Assembly: GCA_016719755.1 (NCBI GenBank)
Contig: JADJYM010000012.1
Span: 67,001 to 131,000 of the forward strand
Origin: Novosphingobium sp.
GTDB lineage: Bacteria > Pseudomonadota > Alphaproteobacteria > Sphingomonadales > Sphingomonadaceae
DNA length: 64,000 bases
Direction: 5' to 3'
The first letter of the stretch is position 1. Every line of letters begins with the position of its first letter. This document shows positions 19,250 to 28,563 of the stretch, one piece after another. Position numbers and translations under genes: made by a program. Under the pieces are notes generated by a model. It was not told where the DNA came from and ran no database searches. It saw only the letters and a program-made list of their open reading frames with translations.

Positions 19250-20023
19250 TCAACGTTGGCGCAGGACCCTGAGATTGCCTTCCCAGACATAGCCATAGGG
19301 CCAGGCGTCCTCGATCTCGAGCGAGGCAAGCTCCACGCGCAGCCAGCGACCCGGTCCATGATCAGCAGGAACCCACTCGCCACTGAGAATTTCGCCGGGC
19401 TGCATGGTCTTGAGAACTGCGGAGCCATTCGCGGAAGGGTGATTGCGTACCCGTGCGGGTGAAGTCACTTCAACGGTGACCTGGATCGCCGCGGCAGCCG
19501 CCGGTCTGCGGGTTGCGGCAACCGGCTTCCATTCGGCTTTCACATAACCTGCCGGGTCAAGCTCGTGTTCAGCGATCAGACGGCGGGCGATCACGGGGAT
19601 CGTGCCACGGCAACGCCAATCATAAACCGAGCGTCGATTGCCCTCGGAAAAGGGAATGAAAGAAGCGTTGGGAACCTGGCGGCAATAACCGGGCACTTCC
19701 GCCTGACGCCGCCGGTCGCGCTTCGAACAGCTCACTTCGTGCATGTCCTCGACCGCGCAGACCAGAACCTGGCCATCGGCGCAGCGCCAGTGGACTCCAT
19801 AGTTGTGGGCGCTGCCTCCAGCCGCCCTGGCGATGGCCCTTGGTGCCCGATCCCAACCGGGCGGCTCGTTCTGGTTGCCGACGGTTCGGCAATGGGCGAC
19901 AGGGTCTCTGACCGCGCCAGACTGCGCCGCAGACGGAACCGACGAAACCAGCCAGACCGCCGCCACAGATCCCAATAGCGCAAGCGAAATTACCAGGGAA
20001 CGAACCTTCACCCCACGCTCCAT
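19250..20023 (-). CDS. Exported protein with C-terminal SH3-like domain
   Basis: A 257-residue product starting MERGVKVRSLVISLALLG, a signal peptide. The middle holds several Cys residues (VAHCRTVGN, HWRCADGQVLVCAVEDM, EVSCSK, PGYCRQ, DWRCRGT), probably paired in the periplasm. The last ~75 residues resemble a bacterial SH3 domain (TSPARVRNHPSANGSAVLKT, then MQPGEILSGEWV and RWLRVELAS). Bacterial SH3 domains often bind cell-wall peptides. Start at ATG 20023 chosen as the first residue of the signal peptide. Function beyond this is unknown. Confidence 0.6.
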   Translation of the reverse strand: MERGVKVRSLVISLALLGSVAAVWLVSSVPSAAQSGAVRDPVAHCRTVGNQNEPPGWDRAPRAIARAAGGSAHNYGVHWRCADGQVLVCAVEDMHEVSCSKRDRRRQAEVPGYCRQVPNASFIPFSEGNRRSVYDWRCRGTIPVIARRLIAEHELDPAGYVKAEWKPVAATRRPAAAAAIQVTVEVTSPARVRNHPSANGSAVLKTMQPGEILSGEWVPADHGPGRWLRVELASLEIEDAWPYGYVWEGNLRVLRQR

Positions 20024-20111
20024 CCTTGTCCATCGGGCAGTGTGGCACAACTTGCGGCGTTCACAAGCCGGTGTTCGCGCCGACCCGCAAGCTTCGCCTG
20101 CGCAAAACGCG

Positions 20112-20148
20112 TCCGGCCCGGAACGCAGGCGCTGCGTTCCGGGCCGGA
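20112..20148 (-). terminator. Intrinsic terminator of tig
   Basis: A perfect 17-bp inverted repeat (TCCGGCCCGGAACGCAG and its complement) with a 3-base loop, followed on the minus strand by CGCGTTTTGCG. It lies 22 bases beyond the tig stop. Confidence 0.8.
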
Positions 20149-20169
20149 TGATCTGTCGGCAGCGCCGCC

Positions 20170-21711
20170 TTACTTCTTGGCGGCGGCCTTCTTGGCCGGA
20201 GCCTTCTTCGGAGCTTCCTCGCCTTCGGCCTTTTCAGCCTTGGGCTTGGCGGCCTTCTTGGCGGGCTTGGCTTCCTCGGCCGGAGCCGCATCCGCCTGGG
20301 CCTCTTCCTTGGCCTCGTCCTTCTTGGCGGCCTTCTTGGGCGCGGCCTTCTTGGTCGGCTTGGCCTCGGCTGCGGGGGCCGAATCGTCGGCCTCGATCGC
20401 GGCCTGCAGCTCCTCGCGGGTCACTTCGCGCTCGGTGACTTCGGCCTTGTCGAACAGGAAGTCGACGACCTTGTCCTCATAGAGCGGCGCGCGCAGCTGG
20501 GCGGCGGCGAGCGGGTCCTGCTGGACGTATTCGACGAAGCGCTGGCGGTCTTCCGGGCGGTACTGCTGCGCAGCCTGGCTGAGCAGCATCGACATTTCCT
20601 GCTGGCTGACCTGCACGTTGTTGGCCTGGCCGATTTCCGACAGCAGCAGACCCAGGCGCACGCGGCGCACGGCGATCGAGCGATAGTCTTCCTTCTCAGC
20701 CTCGATCTCGGCCATGGCGGCGGCGGGGTCTTCCTCGCGCGCGGCTTCCTGCTGCAGCTGAGCCCAGATCTGGTTGAATTCGGCCTCAACCATGCTGGGG
20801 GGTACGTCGAAGTCATGGCCGGCAGCCAGCTGGTCAAGCAGCGCGCGCTTCATCTGGGTGCGGGTCAGACCGGCGGTCTCCTGCTCCAGCTGGCCGCGCA
20901 GCAGGCCCTTGAGCTGGTCCAGCCCTTCCAGGCCCAGGTTCTTGGCGAAATCATCGTCGATCGCGGTTTCGCCCGGCACCTTCACCGCCTTGACGACGAT
21001 GTCGAAGGTGGCTTCCTTGCCCTTGAGGTTTTCGGCCGGATAGTCATCCGGGAAATTCACGGTGATGGTCTTCTCGTCGCCCGCCTTCACGCCAACGAGC
21101 TGTTCCTCGAAGCCCGGGATAAAGCGGCCCGAACCGATTTCCAGCGCTGCGTCCTCGGCCTTGCCGCCTTCGAATTCCACACCGTCAAGCTTGCCGGTGA
21201 AGTCGATGATCAGCTGGTCGCCCTCGGCGGCCTTCTTGCCCTTCTTGGCGTCGGTAAAGCTCTTGTTGCCGGCGGCGATGCGGGCAACCTGTTCGTCCAC
21301 TTCGGCGTCGCTGACCGGCACGACCAGCTTTTCCAGCTTCAGGCCGTCCAGCGAGGGAACCTCGATCGCGGGCAGCACTTCCAGCTCGACCGTCAGCTCG
21401 GCGTCCTTGCCTTCCTCGTAGCCCTCGCCCAGCGAGACGCCGGGCTGGGTCGCGGGACGCAGCTTGTGGTCGGCGACCAGCTTGTCCATCGCTTCGCGGA
21501 TCGAGGTGTTGAGCGCTTCCTGGTGGAGCGCCGGGCCATGCATCTTCCTGACGAGGTTCGCGGGAACCTTGCCCGGGCGGAAGCCGGGCATGCGCACCTG
21601 CGGCGCGATCTTTTCCACTTCGCCCTCGATCCGCGCGGCGATATCGACCGCGGCAATCGTGACGGAGTAGGCGCGCTTCAAACCTTCGTTGGTGGTCTCG
21701 ACAATCTGCAT
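20170..21711 (-). CDS. tig: Trigger factor, ribosome-bound chaperone, with extended Lys/Ala tail
   Basis: Trigger factor binds near the ribosomal exit tunnel and holds nascent chains; it also has prolyl isomerase activity. The N-terminal ribosome-binding domain has MQIVETTNEGLKRAYSV and the signature MPGFRPGKVPANLVRK. The FKBP-like domain (about 160-245) includes GDQLIIDFTGKLDGVEFEGG and FIPGFEEQLVGVKAGDE. The C-terminal chaperone domain follows. The protein has 513 residues, longer than the usual 430-450, because of about 75 residues of repeated Lys, Ala and Glu at the end. Start at ATG 21711. A tRNA-Leu lies upstream on the same strand. Confidence 0.93.
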   Translation of the reverse strand: MQIVETTNEGLKRAYSVTIAAVDIAARIEGEVEKIAPQVRMPGFRPGKVPANLVRKMHGPALHQEALNTSIREAMDKLVADHKLRPATQPGVSLGEGYEEGKDAELTVELEVLPAIEVPSLDGLKLEKLVVPVSDAEVDEQVARIAAGNKSFTDAKKGKKAAEGDQLIIDFTGKLDGVEFEGGKAEDAALEIGSGRFIPGFEEQLVGVKAGDEKTITVNFPDDYPAENLKGKEATFDIVVKAVKVPGETAIDDDFAKNLGLEGLDQLKGLLRGQLEQETAGLTRTQMKRALLDQLAAGHDFDVPPSMVEAEFNQIWAQLQQEAAREEDPAAAMAEIEAEKEDYRSIAVRRVRLGLLLSEIGQANNVQVSQQEMSMLLSQAAQQYRPEDRQRFVEYVQQDPLAAAQLRAPLYEDKVVDFLFDKAEVTEREVTREELQAAIEADDSAPAAEAKPTKKAAPKKAAKKDEAKEEAQADAAPAEEAKPAKKAAKPKAEKAEGEEAPKKAPAKKAAAKK

Positions 21712-21768
21712 GACAATGAAAGCCTTCTAGCAATGCCGCCAGGGCTTGCCTTTCCGCAGGTGACGGAC

Positions 21769-21853
21769 TGGTGCGGGCGAAGGGACTTGAACCCCCACAT
21801 CTTGCGATACTGGAACCTAAATCCAGCGCGTCTACCAGTTCCGCCACGCCCGC
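21769..21853 (-). tRNA. tRNA-Leu (anticodon UAG)
   Basis: An 85-base tRNA with a complete cloverleaf and encoded CCA. The acceptor stem is GCGGGCG / CGCCCGC, the anticodon stem-loop CTGGA-TTTAGGT-TCCAG gives anticodon TAG, and the T arm has GGGGGTTCAAGTCCC. A long variable arm of the class II type is present. Confidence 0.95.
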
Positions 21854-21982
21854 GGGCCGACGAGCCCCAGCACTCCGTCCGAGCGGGCGGAGTCCTGAAT
21901 CAAGCGCTGGCCCTTAGTGGCAGGCGCGGCAAAGGGCAAGCGGCGAGGCAGCGAAGATCGGCGATGAGTTGCGACCTGGCGG

Positions 21983-23869
21983 TCAGACCAGTCCCAGCAC
22001 CTTCGCCAGCCGCGCCAGCAGCCCCTTCGGACCCGCATCTGCGGCCCTGGGTTCAACCGGGCAATCAAGGCACAGCGCCTGGGTTCCGCGCAGCGAAACC
22101 AGCCGCTCAAGCTCGCCCGCCAGTTGCCCCAGCCGCGCGTCCTGCTGCCGCCCGATCAGCGCGGCGAGGTCGCCCGCCGCCGCCGGAGCGTCGGTTTCCT
22201 CCTCGTCGCCGCCGCCCAGCCGCTCGACCAGCGAGGCATAGGGATCGGCCTCCCCGCCATAAAAGCGCGGGTGCCAGTTATCGCCCAGCTTGGCGCTGTT
22301 CGCCACCCAGGCAAGCGCATCGTTGAGGCCGCCGAACTGATCGACCAGCCCGTTCTGCCGCGCCGTTCCGCCATCCCAGACGCGCCCCTGCGCCACCGCA
22401 TCGACCTGCTCGGCCGTCTTGCCGCGCGACGTGGCGACCAGACCGATGAAGCGGCCATAGTTATGCTCGATATTGGCCTGGAGCATCGATTCGACTTCCG
22501 GCGTCAGGCCCGAAATCAGGTCCGGCTGGCCCGACAGCGGCGTGGTCCGCACCCCGTCGCTGTTGACGCCGTAATCCGCCAGCGCACGTTCGAAGCTGGG
22601 GATGATCGAGAAGATGCCGATCGATCCGGTCACGGTCGAAGGCTCGGCAAAGATCCGCTGCGCCGGGGTGGATACCCAGTAGCCGCCGCTGGCCGCAACA
22701 TTGGCCATCGATACCGCGATCGGCCGCCCGCTCGCCTTGTAGCGCAGCAGGGCACTGCGGATTTCCTCGGAGGCGAAGACCGAACCGCCCGGCGAATCGA
22801 CCCGCAGCACCAGCGCCTTGGTATCGTCGGTGGTCGCCTCGTCGATCAGCCGGGCGATGCGGGTGCCGCCCGCCGTGCCGGGACCGGCCTTGCCGTCGAC
22901 CAGTTCGCCCGCGACCGTGACCACTGCCACCGCCTGTCCGGACTGATCCTGCGGGTGCGCGGCAAGCAGCGCGGGCATCCGGGTATGGGCATAGGCGCCG
23001 GGCTTTTCGCTGTAGGGATCCTCGCCCGCAATCTCGCGCACGCGCAGGCCGAAAGCGGTCTTGTCACCGATCTTGTCGACCAGTCCCGCCTGGAGCGCGG
23101 CCTTGGCGGCATCGCCGCCCGCGGCCTTGAACCAGCCGACCGGATCGGCCGTGACGCGGGCAATGTCGGCCTTGGGCCGGGCCTTGGCGACCTCGGCCTT
23201 CCAGTTGTCCCACACCGCGCCATACAGCGCGCGGCGCGCGTCGAGCGACGGGGCGGAGGCCTTGTCGTAGAGATAGGGTTCGACGAAATCCTTGTAGGTG
23301 CCGACCTTGAAGACGTGGGTGGTGATCTTCAGCCGCTGGAGCAGCGCCCCGAAATAGAGCCGCTCGCCCCCCGGCCCGGCCACGAAAGCCCCGCCCAGCG
23401 GATCGACCCACACCTCGCTGGCATGGGCGGCGAGTTGCACCCCGTCATCGGCATAGGCGGTGGCATAGGCCAGCACCGGCTTCTTCGCCGCGCGGACACG
23501 GTCCAGCGCCGCGCCGATCTCGCTCATGTGGACCTGCCCGCCGCCGGTGAAGCGCGACAGATCGAGCACCACGGCCTTGATCCGTTCGTCCTTGGCGGCA
23601 AGGTCGATCGCCCGCACCACATCGCGAGCGCGGTATTCCTTGAGCGGGGCCTCGCTCGCCATCAGGGCTTCCAGCGGATCGACTGCGGCGGGTTCTTCCA
23701 CCACGGCGCCGTCCAGCTTGACCAGCAGCGCGCCCTCGCGGACCTGCCCGGGGCTGGGCCGCGCGGTCAGCGCCGCGAACAGCGTCATGAAAAACAGCAA
23801 CATCAGCAGCAGGACGAGCCCGTCCTTGATGCCGACGAGCAGGTGCCAGACCTTGCGGGCAAATCCCAT
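21983..23869 (-). CDS. sppA: Signal peptide peptidase SppA, long (67 kDa) form
   Basis: This inner-membrane serine protease digests cleaved signal peptides in the periplasm. The 628-residue product has an N-terminal anchor (GLVLLLMLLFFMTLFAAL, about 17-34). Two tandem peptidase_S49 domains follow: the first supplies the Lys region (GGERLYFGALLQRLKITTHV), the second the catalytic Ser region (VLRVDSPGGSVFASEEI and MANVAASGGYWVSTPAQRIF, then GSIGIFSIIPSFE). Start chosen at ATG 23869; the open frame continues upstream through a repeat without coding character. The C-terminus adds about 70 acidic or low-complexity residues. Confidence 0.9.
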   Translation of the reverse strand: MGFARKVWHLLVGIKDGLVLLLMLLFFMTLFAALTARPSPGQVREGALLVKLDGAVVEEPAAVDPLEALMASEAPLKEYRARDVVRAIDLAAKDERIKAVVLDLSRFTGGGQVHMSEIGAALDRVRAAKKPVLAYATAYADDGVQLAAHASEVWVDPLGGAFVAGPGGERLYFGALLQRLKITTHVFKVGTYKDFVEPYLYDKASAPSLDARRALYGAVWDNWKAEVAKARPKADIARVTADPVGWFKAAGGDAAKAALQAGLVDKIGDKTAFGLRVREIAGEDPYSEKPGAYAHTRMPALLAAHPQDQSGQAVAVVTVAGELVDGKAGPGTAGGTRIARLIDEATTDDTKALVLRVDSPGGSVFASEEIRSALLRYKASGRPIAVSMANVAASGGYWVSTPAQRIFAEPSTVTGSIGIFSIIPSFERALADYGVNSDGVRTTPLSGQPDLISGLTPEVESMLQANIEHNYGRFIGLVATSRGKTAEQVDAVAQGRVWDGGTARQNGLVDQFGGLNDALAWVANSAKLGDNWHPRFYGGEADPYASLVERLGGGDEEETDAPAAAGDLAALIGRQQDARLGQLAGELERLVSLRGTQALCLDCPVEPRAADAGPKGLLARLAKVLGLV

Positions 23870-23977
23870 TGTGGTTCCTTGTTCAGACTTGCCCGCAGAC
23901 TTAGGGAGCCGCTGGCGGAAAGACCAGTGTCCGTTCGGCCAGAGGGCCATGTGGGCCGAGGGCGACGTGGCGCGGTT

Positions 23978-24007
23978 CCCCCACCCCAACCCCTCCCCGG
24001 CGGGGAG
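23978..24007. repeat. Single arm of the valS-type palindromic repeat
   Basis: CCCCCACCCCAACCCCTCCCC followed by GGCGGGGAG matches one arm of the palindrome in valS (2588-2620) with small differences. The other arm is absent, so this is a half copy in the sppA-pyrB intergenic region. Confidence 0.6.
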
Positions 24008-24293
24008 CCACTTAGGCTGCTTTCCTACTCCGCGCTTGCCTGTCAGGCTGCGCGACACATCCGACCCCTTCCGAAGGCGGAAAGCCCGCTGACAGCAAAG
24101 GTCACAGAACGATGCCCGCCACTTTGCCCCATTGTGGAGTTTTTTCTCAATTTTCCATGTGCTTATTAAGCACACCCCGGACAAAGGTCACACAACGCAA
24201 ACCGCAGAAGAGTGTGCAACGTCCTCGCGCCGGTGGAACAATCGCCGCCATCCCTTGCGGGGCTGGCCAAGCCGGTCTAGGGCACTGTCTTCA
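24008..24293. promoter_or_regulatory. sppA-pyrB divergent region with palindrome and flanking direct repeats
   Basis: The gene-free interval between the two divergent starts is about 425 bases (23870-24293). A perfect 8-bp inverted repeat with one central base, TGTGCTTA-T-TAAGCACA, lies at 24158-24174. Two direct repeats CAAAGGTCACA(G/C)AACG lie on both sides, at 24096-24111 and 24182-24197. The enclosed DNA is AT-rich against its surroundings. This is a good operator or promoter candidate for pyrB or sppA; the binding protein is not known. Confidence 0.5.
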
Positions 24294-25286
24294 ATGACAT
24301 CGCCGCAATCACCCGCGTCGGGCCGCTATCCAGCCGGTTCCGCCGCCTTTCCGCACCGCGACCTCACCGGCCTTGCGGGGCTTGCCCCGTGGGAGATCCT
24401 GTTCCTGCTCGATGAGGCGGAGCAATGGGTCGCGCTCAACCGCCAGCCGCAGAAGCGCAGCGAGCGGCTGGCGGGCCTGACGATCATCAACGCCTTCTTC
24501 GAGAACTCCACCCGCACCCTGCTGAGCTTCGAAATCGCGGGCAAGCGGCTGGGCGCGGACGTGGTCAATATGCAGGCCGCGCAGTCCAGCGTGAAAAAGG
24601 GCGAAACGCTGATCGACACGGCGATGACGCTCAACGCGATGCACGCCGACGCCATGGTGATCCGCCACCAGAGCAGCGGCGCGGTGCGGCTGATCGCGGA
24701 AAAGGTCGATTGCCCGGTGCTCAACGCCGGGGACGGCCAGCACGAACACCCGACGCAGGGCCTGCTCGACGCGCTGACCATCCGCCACGCCAAGGGCGAT
24801 TTCGGCGGCCTGCGCGTGACGATCTGCGGCGACATCCTGCACAGCCGGGTCGCGCGATCGAACATCCATTGCCTGACGACACTGGGCGCAGAAGTGCGGG
24901 TCTGCGCTCCGCCCTCGCTGATGCCAGCCGAGATCGAGGCGCTGAAAGTGACCCCGTTCCACGATTTCGACGCCGCGCTGAAGGGCGCCGACGTGGTGAT
25001 GATGCTGCGGCTGCAGCAGGAGCGGATGAGCGGCCAGTTCATCCCTTCCCCCCGCGAATACCGCCACCTCTACGGACTGACGCTCGACCGGCTGGCAAAA
25101 GCCAAGCCCGATGCGCTGGTTATGCATCCCGGGCCGATGAACCGGGGAGTGGAAATCGACAGCAATGTCGCCGATCTGCCGGGCCGCTCGGCGATCACCA
25201 CCCAGGTCGAGATGGGCGTGGCGATCCGCATGGCCTGCCTTGATGTGCTGACCCGGCGAAGCCGCGGTGTGGAGGGCTGGGCATGA
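24294..25286 (+). CDS. pyrB: Aspartate carbamoyltransferase catalytic subunit
   Basis: This enzyme joins aspartate and carbamoyl phosphate to make N-carbamoyl aspartate, the first committed step of pyrimidine synthesis. The 330-residue product has the carbamoyl-phosphate loop [13 protein letters not shown] (about 70), the [18 protein letters not shown] motif (about 150) and [13 protein letters not shown] near the end. Start at ATG 24294 ([10 protein letters not shown]). The last four bases overlap the start of the next gene (ATGA), so the pair is coupled. No pyrI regulatory subunit is present. The partner is a non-catalytic dihydroorotase-like protein, as in the class A ATCase complexes. Confidence 0.95.
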   Translation: MTSPQSPASGRYPAGSAAFPHRDLTGLAGLAPWEILFLLDEAEQWVALNRQPQKRSERLAGLTIINAFFENSTRTLLSFEIAGKRLGADVVNMQAAQSSVKKGETLIDTAMTLNAMHADAMVIRHQSSGAVRLIAEKVDCPVLNAGDGQHEHPTQGLLDALTIRHAKGDFGGLRVTICGDILHSRVARSNIHCLTTLGAEVRVCAPPSLMPAEIEALKVTPFHDFDAALKGADVVMMLRLQQERMSGQFIPSPREYRHLYGLTLDRLAKAKPDALVMHPGPMNRGVEIDSNVADLPGRSAITTQVEMGVAIRMACLDVLTRRSRGVEGWA

Positions 25287-26518
25287 AGGACCTTGCTCCC
25301 CTCGCCATCCTCAATGGCCGGATCGTGCTGCCCGAGGGCGAACCGGCGCGCGGGGGCCTGCGCTGCGAGGGCGACCGGATCGTTGCCGTGGGGCCGGATG
25401 TGGCCGCGCAAGAGGGCGACCGGGTGGTTGATGCCAGGGGCGCGCTGATCGCGCCGGGCCTCGTCGATCTGGGCGTCTTCGCGATCGACAAGCCGGCCTT
25501 CCACTTCGGCGGGATCACCCGCGCCGCGCTGATGCCCGATCAGGGCACGGTGCTGGATAAACCGGCGGCGGTGCGGTTTGCCGCGCAGTCGGGCAAGCCG
25601 GACCTGTGGGTCCACCCGCTCGCCGCCGCGACCAAGGGGCTGGAGGGGACCGAGCTCGCCGAACTGGCCCTGATGCGCGATGCGGGGGCGCGGGCGGTTG
25701 CCACCGGGCGGCGCTGGATTGGCGATTCAGGCGCGATGCACCGCCTGCTGTCCTATGGCGCGATGCTGGATCTGGTTGTCGTGACCCATGCCGAAGACGG
25801 CGGCCTTGCGGGGCAGGCGGTCGCCACGGCGGGCGAGATGGCAACGCGCCTTGGTCTGCCCGCCGCTCCGGCGCAGGCCGAGGCGCTGGCCGTGGCGCGC
25901 GACCTGATGCTGGCAGAGCTGACCGGCGCGCGGCTCCACTTCCGCCAGGTGACCACGGCTGCGGCGCTTGATCTGGTGCGCAGCGCCAAGGCGCGCGGGC
26001 TGGCGGTGACCGCCGGGGTAACGCCCGCGCACTTCATGCTATCAGATGTCGCGCTGGGCGATTTCCGCACCTTTAACCGCCTCTCCCCCCCGCTGCGCAG
26101 CGAGGCTGACCGGCGGGCGGTGCGCGCCGCGCTGGCCGACGGGACGATCGACGTGATCGCATCGGGCCACGATCCGCGCGGGCCGGAGGACAAGCGCCTG
26201 CCGTTTACCGATGCTGAACCCGGCATGGCGGGCGCGGAAACGCTGCTGCCGCTGACCCTGGGGCTGGTGCGCGACGGCGTGATCGACACCGCCCGCGCCT
26301 TCCGCCTGCTGGCCGCCAATCCCGCCGCGCTGCTGGGTGTCCGGGCCGGAACCCTCGCGGTGGGCGCCGAGGCCGATGTCGCTCTGATCGATCCAGACCG
26401 GCCTTGGGTGGTCGATTCGGACAAGATGGCCGCCGCCGCTGGCAACACCCCGTTTGACAAACAGGGCGTGGAAGGCCGCGTCCTGCGCCTGTTCAAGGGC
26501 GGGCAGGAGGTCGGCTGA
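25283..26518 (+). CDS. pyrC: Dihydroorotase-like protein lacking metal ligands (PyrC')
   Basis: A 411-residue amidohydrolase-fold protein coupled to pyrB by an ATGA overlap. An active dihydroorotase would have His-x-His in PGLVDLHVHLREPG. Here the segment reads [16 protein letters not shown], so both metal-binding His are missing. The later active-site segment (usually DHAPH) reads [11 protein letters not shown], and the H-x-x-HVST-type motif reads HFRQVTTA. By family knowledge such PyrC' proteins are inactive scaffolds needed to assemble the PyrB dodecamer. I infer that role here; a catalytic dihydroorotase must be encoded elsewhere. Start at ATG 25283. Confidence 0.85.
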   Translation: MKDLAPLAILNGRIVLPEGEPARGGLRCEGDRIVAVGPDVAAQEGDRVVDARGALIAPGLVDLGVFAIDKPAFHFGGITRAALMPDQGTVLDKPAAVRFAAQSGKPDLWVHPLAAATKGLEGTELAELALMRDAGARAVATGRRWIGDSGAMHRLLSYGAMLDLVVVTHAEDGGLAGQAVATAGEMATRLGLPAAPAQAEALAVARDLMLAELTGARLHFRQVTTAAALDLVRSAKARGLAVTAGVTPAHFMLSDVALGDFRTFNRLSPPLRSEADRRAVRAALADGTIDVIASGHDPRGPEDKRLPFTDAEPGMAGAETLLPLTLGLVRDGVIDTARAFRLLAANPAALLGVRAGTLAVGAEADVALIDPDRPWVVDSDKMAAAAGNTPFDKQGVEGRVLRLFKGGQEVG

Positions 26519-26526
26519 CACAGCAA

Positions 26527-26556
26527 GGCCGCCGCTCCCCGGGGGAAGCGACGGCC
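26527..26556. terminator. Bidirectional terminator between pyrC' and the SPOR gene
   Basis: A hairpin GGCCGCCGCT ... AGCGACGGCC with one mismatch sits midway between convergent stops at 26518 and 26581. It can serve both strands. Confidence 0.6.
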
Positions 26557-26580
26557 TGAAGCTCTTTGAAACGCCCCGGA

Positions 26581-28062
26581 TCAGCGCTTGGCGGCAACCC
26601 GCGCCGGAGCGGTCTGGGTCCGCGCCAGGGCCGGGCGGGCAGGAGCGCCGCGCATGTCCGATCCGGCATAGGCGAAGCAGGCCCCGCCGCGCGCCTTCAG
26701 GTTGGCGCACATTCCCTGCGCGCCGCCCGCGTCGAACCCGGCGGCGGCAACGCGCCAGTAGTTCTTGCCGCGCACCACGGCGGGGGTGATCGTCATCTTG
26801 AAGTTCTTGAGCTCGGGATTGTTTGCCGCATAGATCCCCCAGGCGCGCCGGGCGCCCTGCGGGCTGCGGAAACTGCCCATCTGGACCAGGTGCGAGCTGC
26901 CCTTGGTCACGCTGCGCAGCGCCTGCGGAGCGGCCGGACGATAGGCGACGGCAGTGCGGACCTGACGCGGCGCGGCTGCGCGGTATTCGCGGTAACCCGC
27001 CGGAATGGCCTGGACCACCGGACGCGAAACGAAGCTGACCTGCGCGCCCCGGCCATCGAAATGGCTGGGCTCTGCCTGCACCGAAGCAGGGGCCGCAGCG
27101 GGAACCGCAGCCGGAGCGAAAGCGGTGGCAAAGCTATCCTGCGCCCGGGCATAAACCGGGGCCGGGGCCGGTGCGGCCACCGGAGCATACTGGGCCAGCT
27201 GGCTCTGCTGCTCGACCGGCACAGGACTGGCGGCAGGCAGTTCAACCTGCGCTGCGACCTGCTGCGGCAGCGGAGCCGGAACGGCAGTGACGGCTCCGGT
27301 TTCAGCGGCGAGTTGCTCGTTGACCGGGGCATTGCCCAGCGCCAGCGCGGTCGGCAAGCCAGGATCGCCGCGCAGCGGCACGCCGAGCAGACCGGCAATG
27401 CGCAACTTGGCATCCTCGGGCTTGGCCCGCATCGCCCAGTCGCTGATCCGCTTGTCGACCTGATCGGCGGGAACGTCCTGCGAAACCATCACCCGCGCCT
27501 CGCGCCAGCGCCCGTCCAGCGCATAGGCATAGGCCAGGTTCTGGCGCAGCTTGGCCGAACCATCCCCGGCGCGCATCGCGTCGGCAAGAATGGCAACGCC
27601 GCGCGACGTTTCGCCAGCCAGGGCCAGGGCAAGCCCAAGGTCGCTGGCCGGAATGGCATCGCGCCAGTCGTCAAGTATCGCAACCGCCTCGCCATTGCGA
27701 CCGCGCGCCACGTTGGAAAGCGCGAAGCCAAGGGCCGAGCGGGCGGAATTGTCGCCCAGCTTCATCGCGTCATCGAAGGCGGTCGCCGCCGAATCGAAGC
27801 GACCGGCGCGCAGGTAGGCCTGCCCCAGCAGGGCGCGATAGGCGGCCTCGCGCGGGTTGGAAGCGACGACAGCCTCGGCCAGCTGGATTGCCTTGTCGAC
27901 CTGGCCTTTGGCGAGAGCGGCCTGAGCGGCCGCGGCAGTCTTGTCCGGGCTGGGCTTGGCGACGACCGAGTCGCTGAAGGAAGCCCCGGCGATCAGGGCC
28001 ACTGCAAGGGCACCGGTCAGTCCCAGCGGCAGAAGCTTGGCGTTTAGGCGATTGACGGTCAT
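26581..28062 (-). CDS. Exported TPR and SPOR domain protein
   Basis: A 493-residue protein with an N-terminal signal or anchor (LLPLGLTGALAVALIAGASF, about 10-30). About six TPR-like helix pairs follow (residues 40-240, for example NPREAAYRALLGQAYLRAGR). A long Ala/Pro-rich linker comes next, then a C-terminal SPOR domain (HLVQMGSFRSPQGARRAWGI to about residue 470). SPOR domains bind denuded glycan strands at the division septum. It lies beside a ParA-like ATPase and its small partner, and another SPOR protein is on the other side, which suggests a division-linked cluster. The exact role is unknown. Confidence 0.75.
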   Translation of the reverse strand: MTVNRLNAKLLPLGLTGALAVALIAGASFSDSVVAKPSPDKTAAAAQAALAKGQVDKAIQLAEAVVASNPREAAYRALLGQAYLRAGRFDSAATAFDDAMKLGDNSARSALGFALSNVARGRNGEAVAILDDWRDAIPASDLGLALALAGETSRGVAILADAMRAGDGSAKLRQNLAYAYALDGRWREARVMVSQDVPADQVDKRISDWAMRAKPEDAKLRIAGLLGVPLRGDPGLPTALALGNAPVNEQLAAETGAVTAVPAPLPQQVAAQVELPAASPVPVEQQSQLAQYAPVAAPAPAPVYARAQDSFATAFAPAAVPAAAPASVQAEPSHFDGRGAQVSFVSRPVVQAIPAGYREYRAAAPRQVRTAVAYRPAAPQALRSVTKGSSHLVQMGSFRSPQGARRAWGIYAANNPELKNFKMTITPAVVRGKNYWRVAAAGFDAGGAQGMCANLKARGGACFAYAGSDMRGAPARPALARTQTAPARVAAKR

Positions 28063-28088
28063 GGGAAGTCTCCCTTTCTCGGATTCGG

Positions 28089-28547
28089 TCAGTTCTTGCG
28101 GCGCTTGGACGCCACTTGCGCGGCGAGGTCGGCAACATCGGGCAGTTCATCGAGCAGGCGGTCGAGCGCGTCGGTGACGAGCTGCTGGGCGCTGCGGTTC
28201 TTCAACGTGCAGGCGAGCCGCAACTTCAGGTGGCGCTCCGCATCGACGCGCAGCGTGAAGGCGGCGCGGCGGCCATCGGCCAGAGCCGAGCGGCGCGGGG
28301 CGCCGAAATGACGGGCCACTTCCTGCTGCTGGCGGACCACTTCGGGCACGGCCTGCGGTGCAGGCGCGGGCGCGGGCGCGGCGGGCGTGTGATCGTGGCC
28401 CATGTCGTTCCAGCCCAGGTCGTCATGGTCGGAGATGAAGTGCGCGGGCTGCACCGCAGCCAGCTGAGCGCGCATCGCCGGGCGGGCGCCACCCTTGCGG
28501 GCCAGCAGGCTGGGTCCCAGCGAGGCGAAAGGCTTCGGTTCGCTCAT
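28089..28547 (-). CDS. Small partner of the ParA-like ATPase, probable ribbon-helix-helix
   Basis: A 152-residue protein. The N-terminal half is Pro/Ala-rich and low in structure. The C-terminal half (about 90-145) reads AAFTLRVDAERHLKLRLACT then NRSAQQLVTDALDRLLDEL, the strand-helix-helix pattern of RHH DNA-binding or antitoxin-like proteins. The start is 16 bases after the stop of the ParA-like gene, so they form an operon. By analogy with ParA-ParC pairs it may guide the ATPase to DNA. I do not recognise a named family. Confidence 0.6.
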   Translation of the reverse strand: MSEPKPFASLGPSLLARKGGARPAMRAQLAAVQPAHFISDHDDLGWNDMGHDHTPAAPAPAPAPQAVPEVVRQQQEVARHFGAPRRSALADGRRAAFTLRVDAERHLKLRLACTLKNRSAQQLVTDALDRLLDELPDVADLAAQVASKRRKN

Positions 28548-28563
28548 GCCCCCCGAGCCCCCG

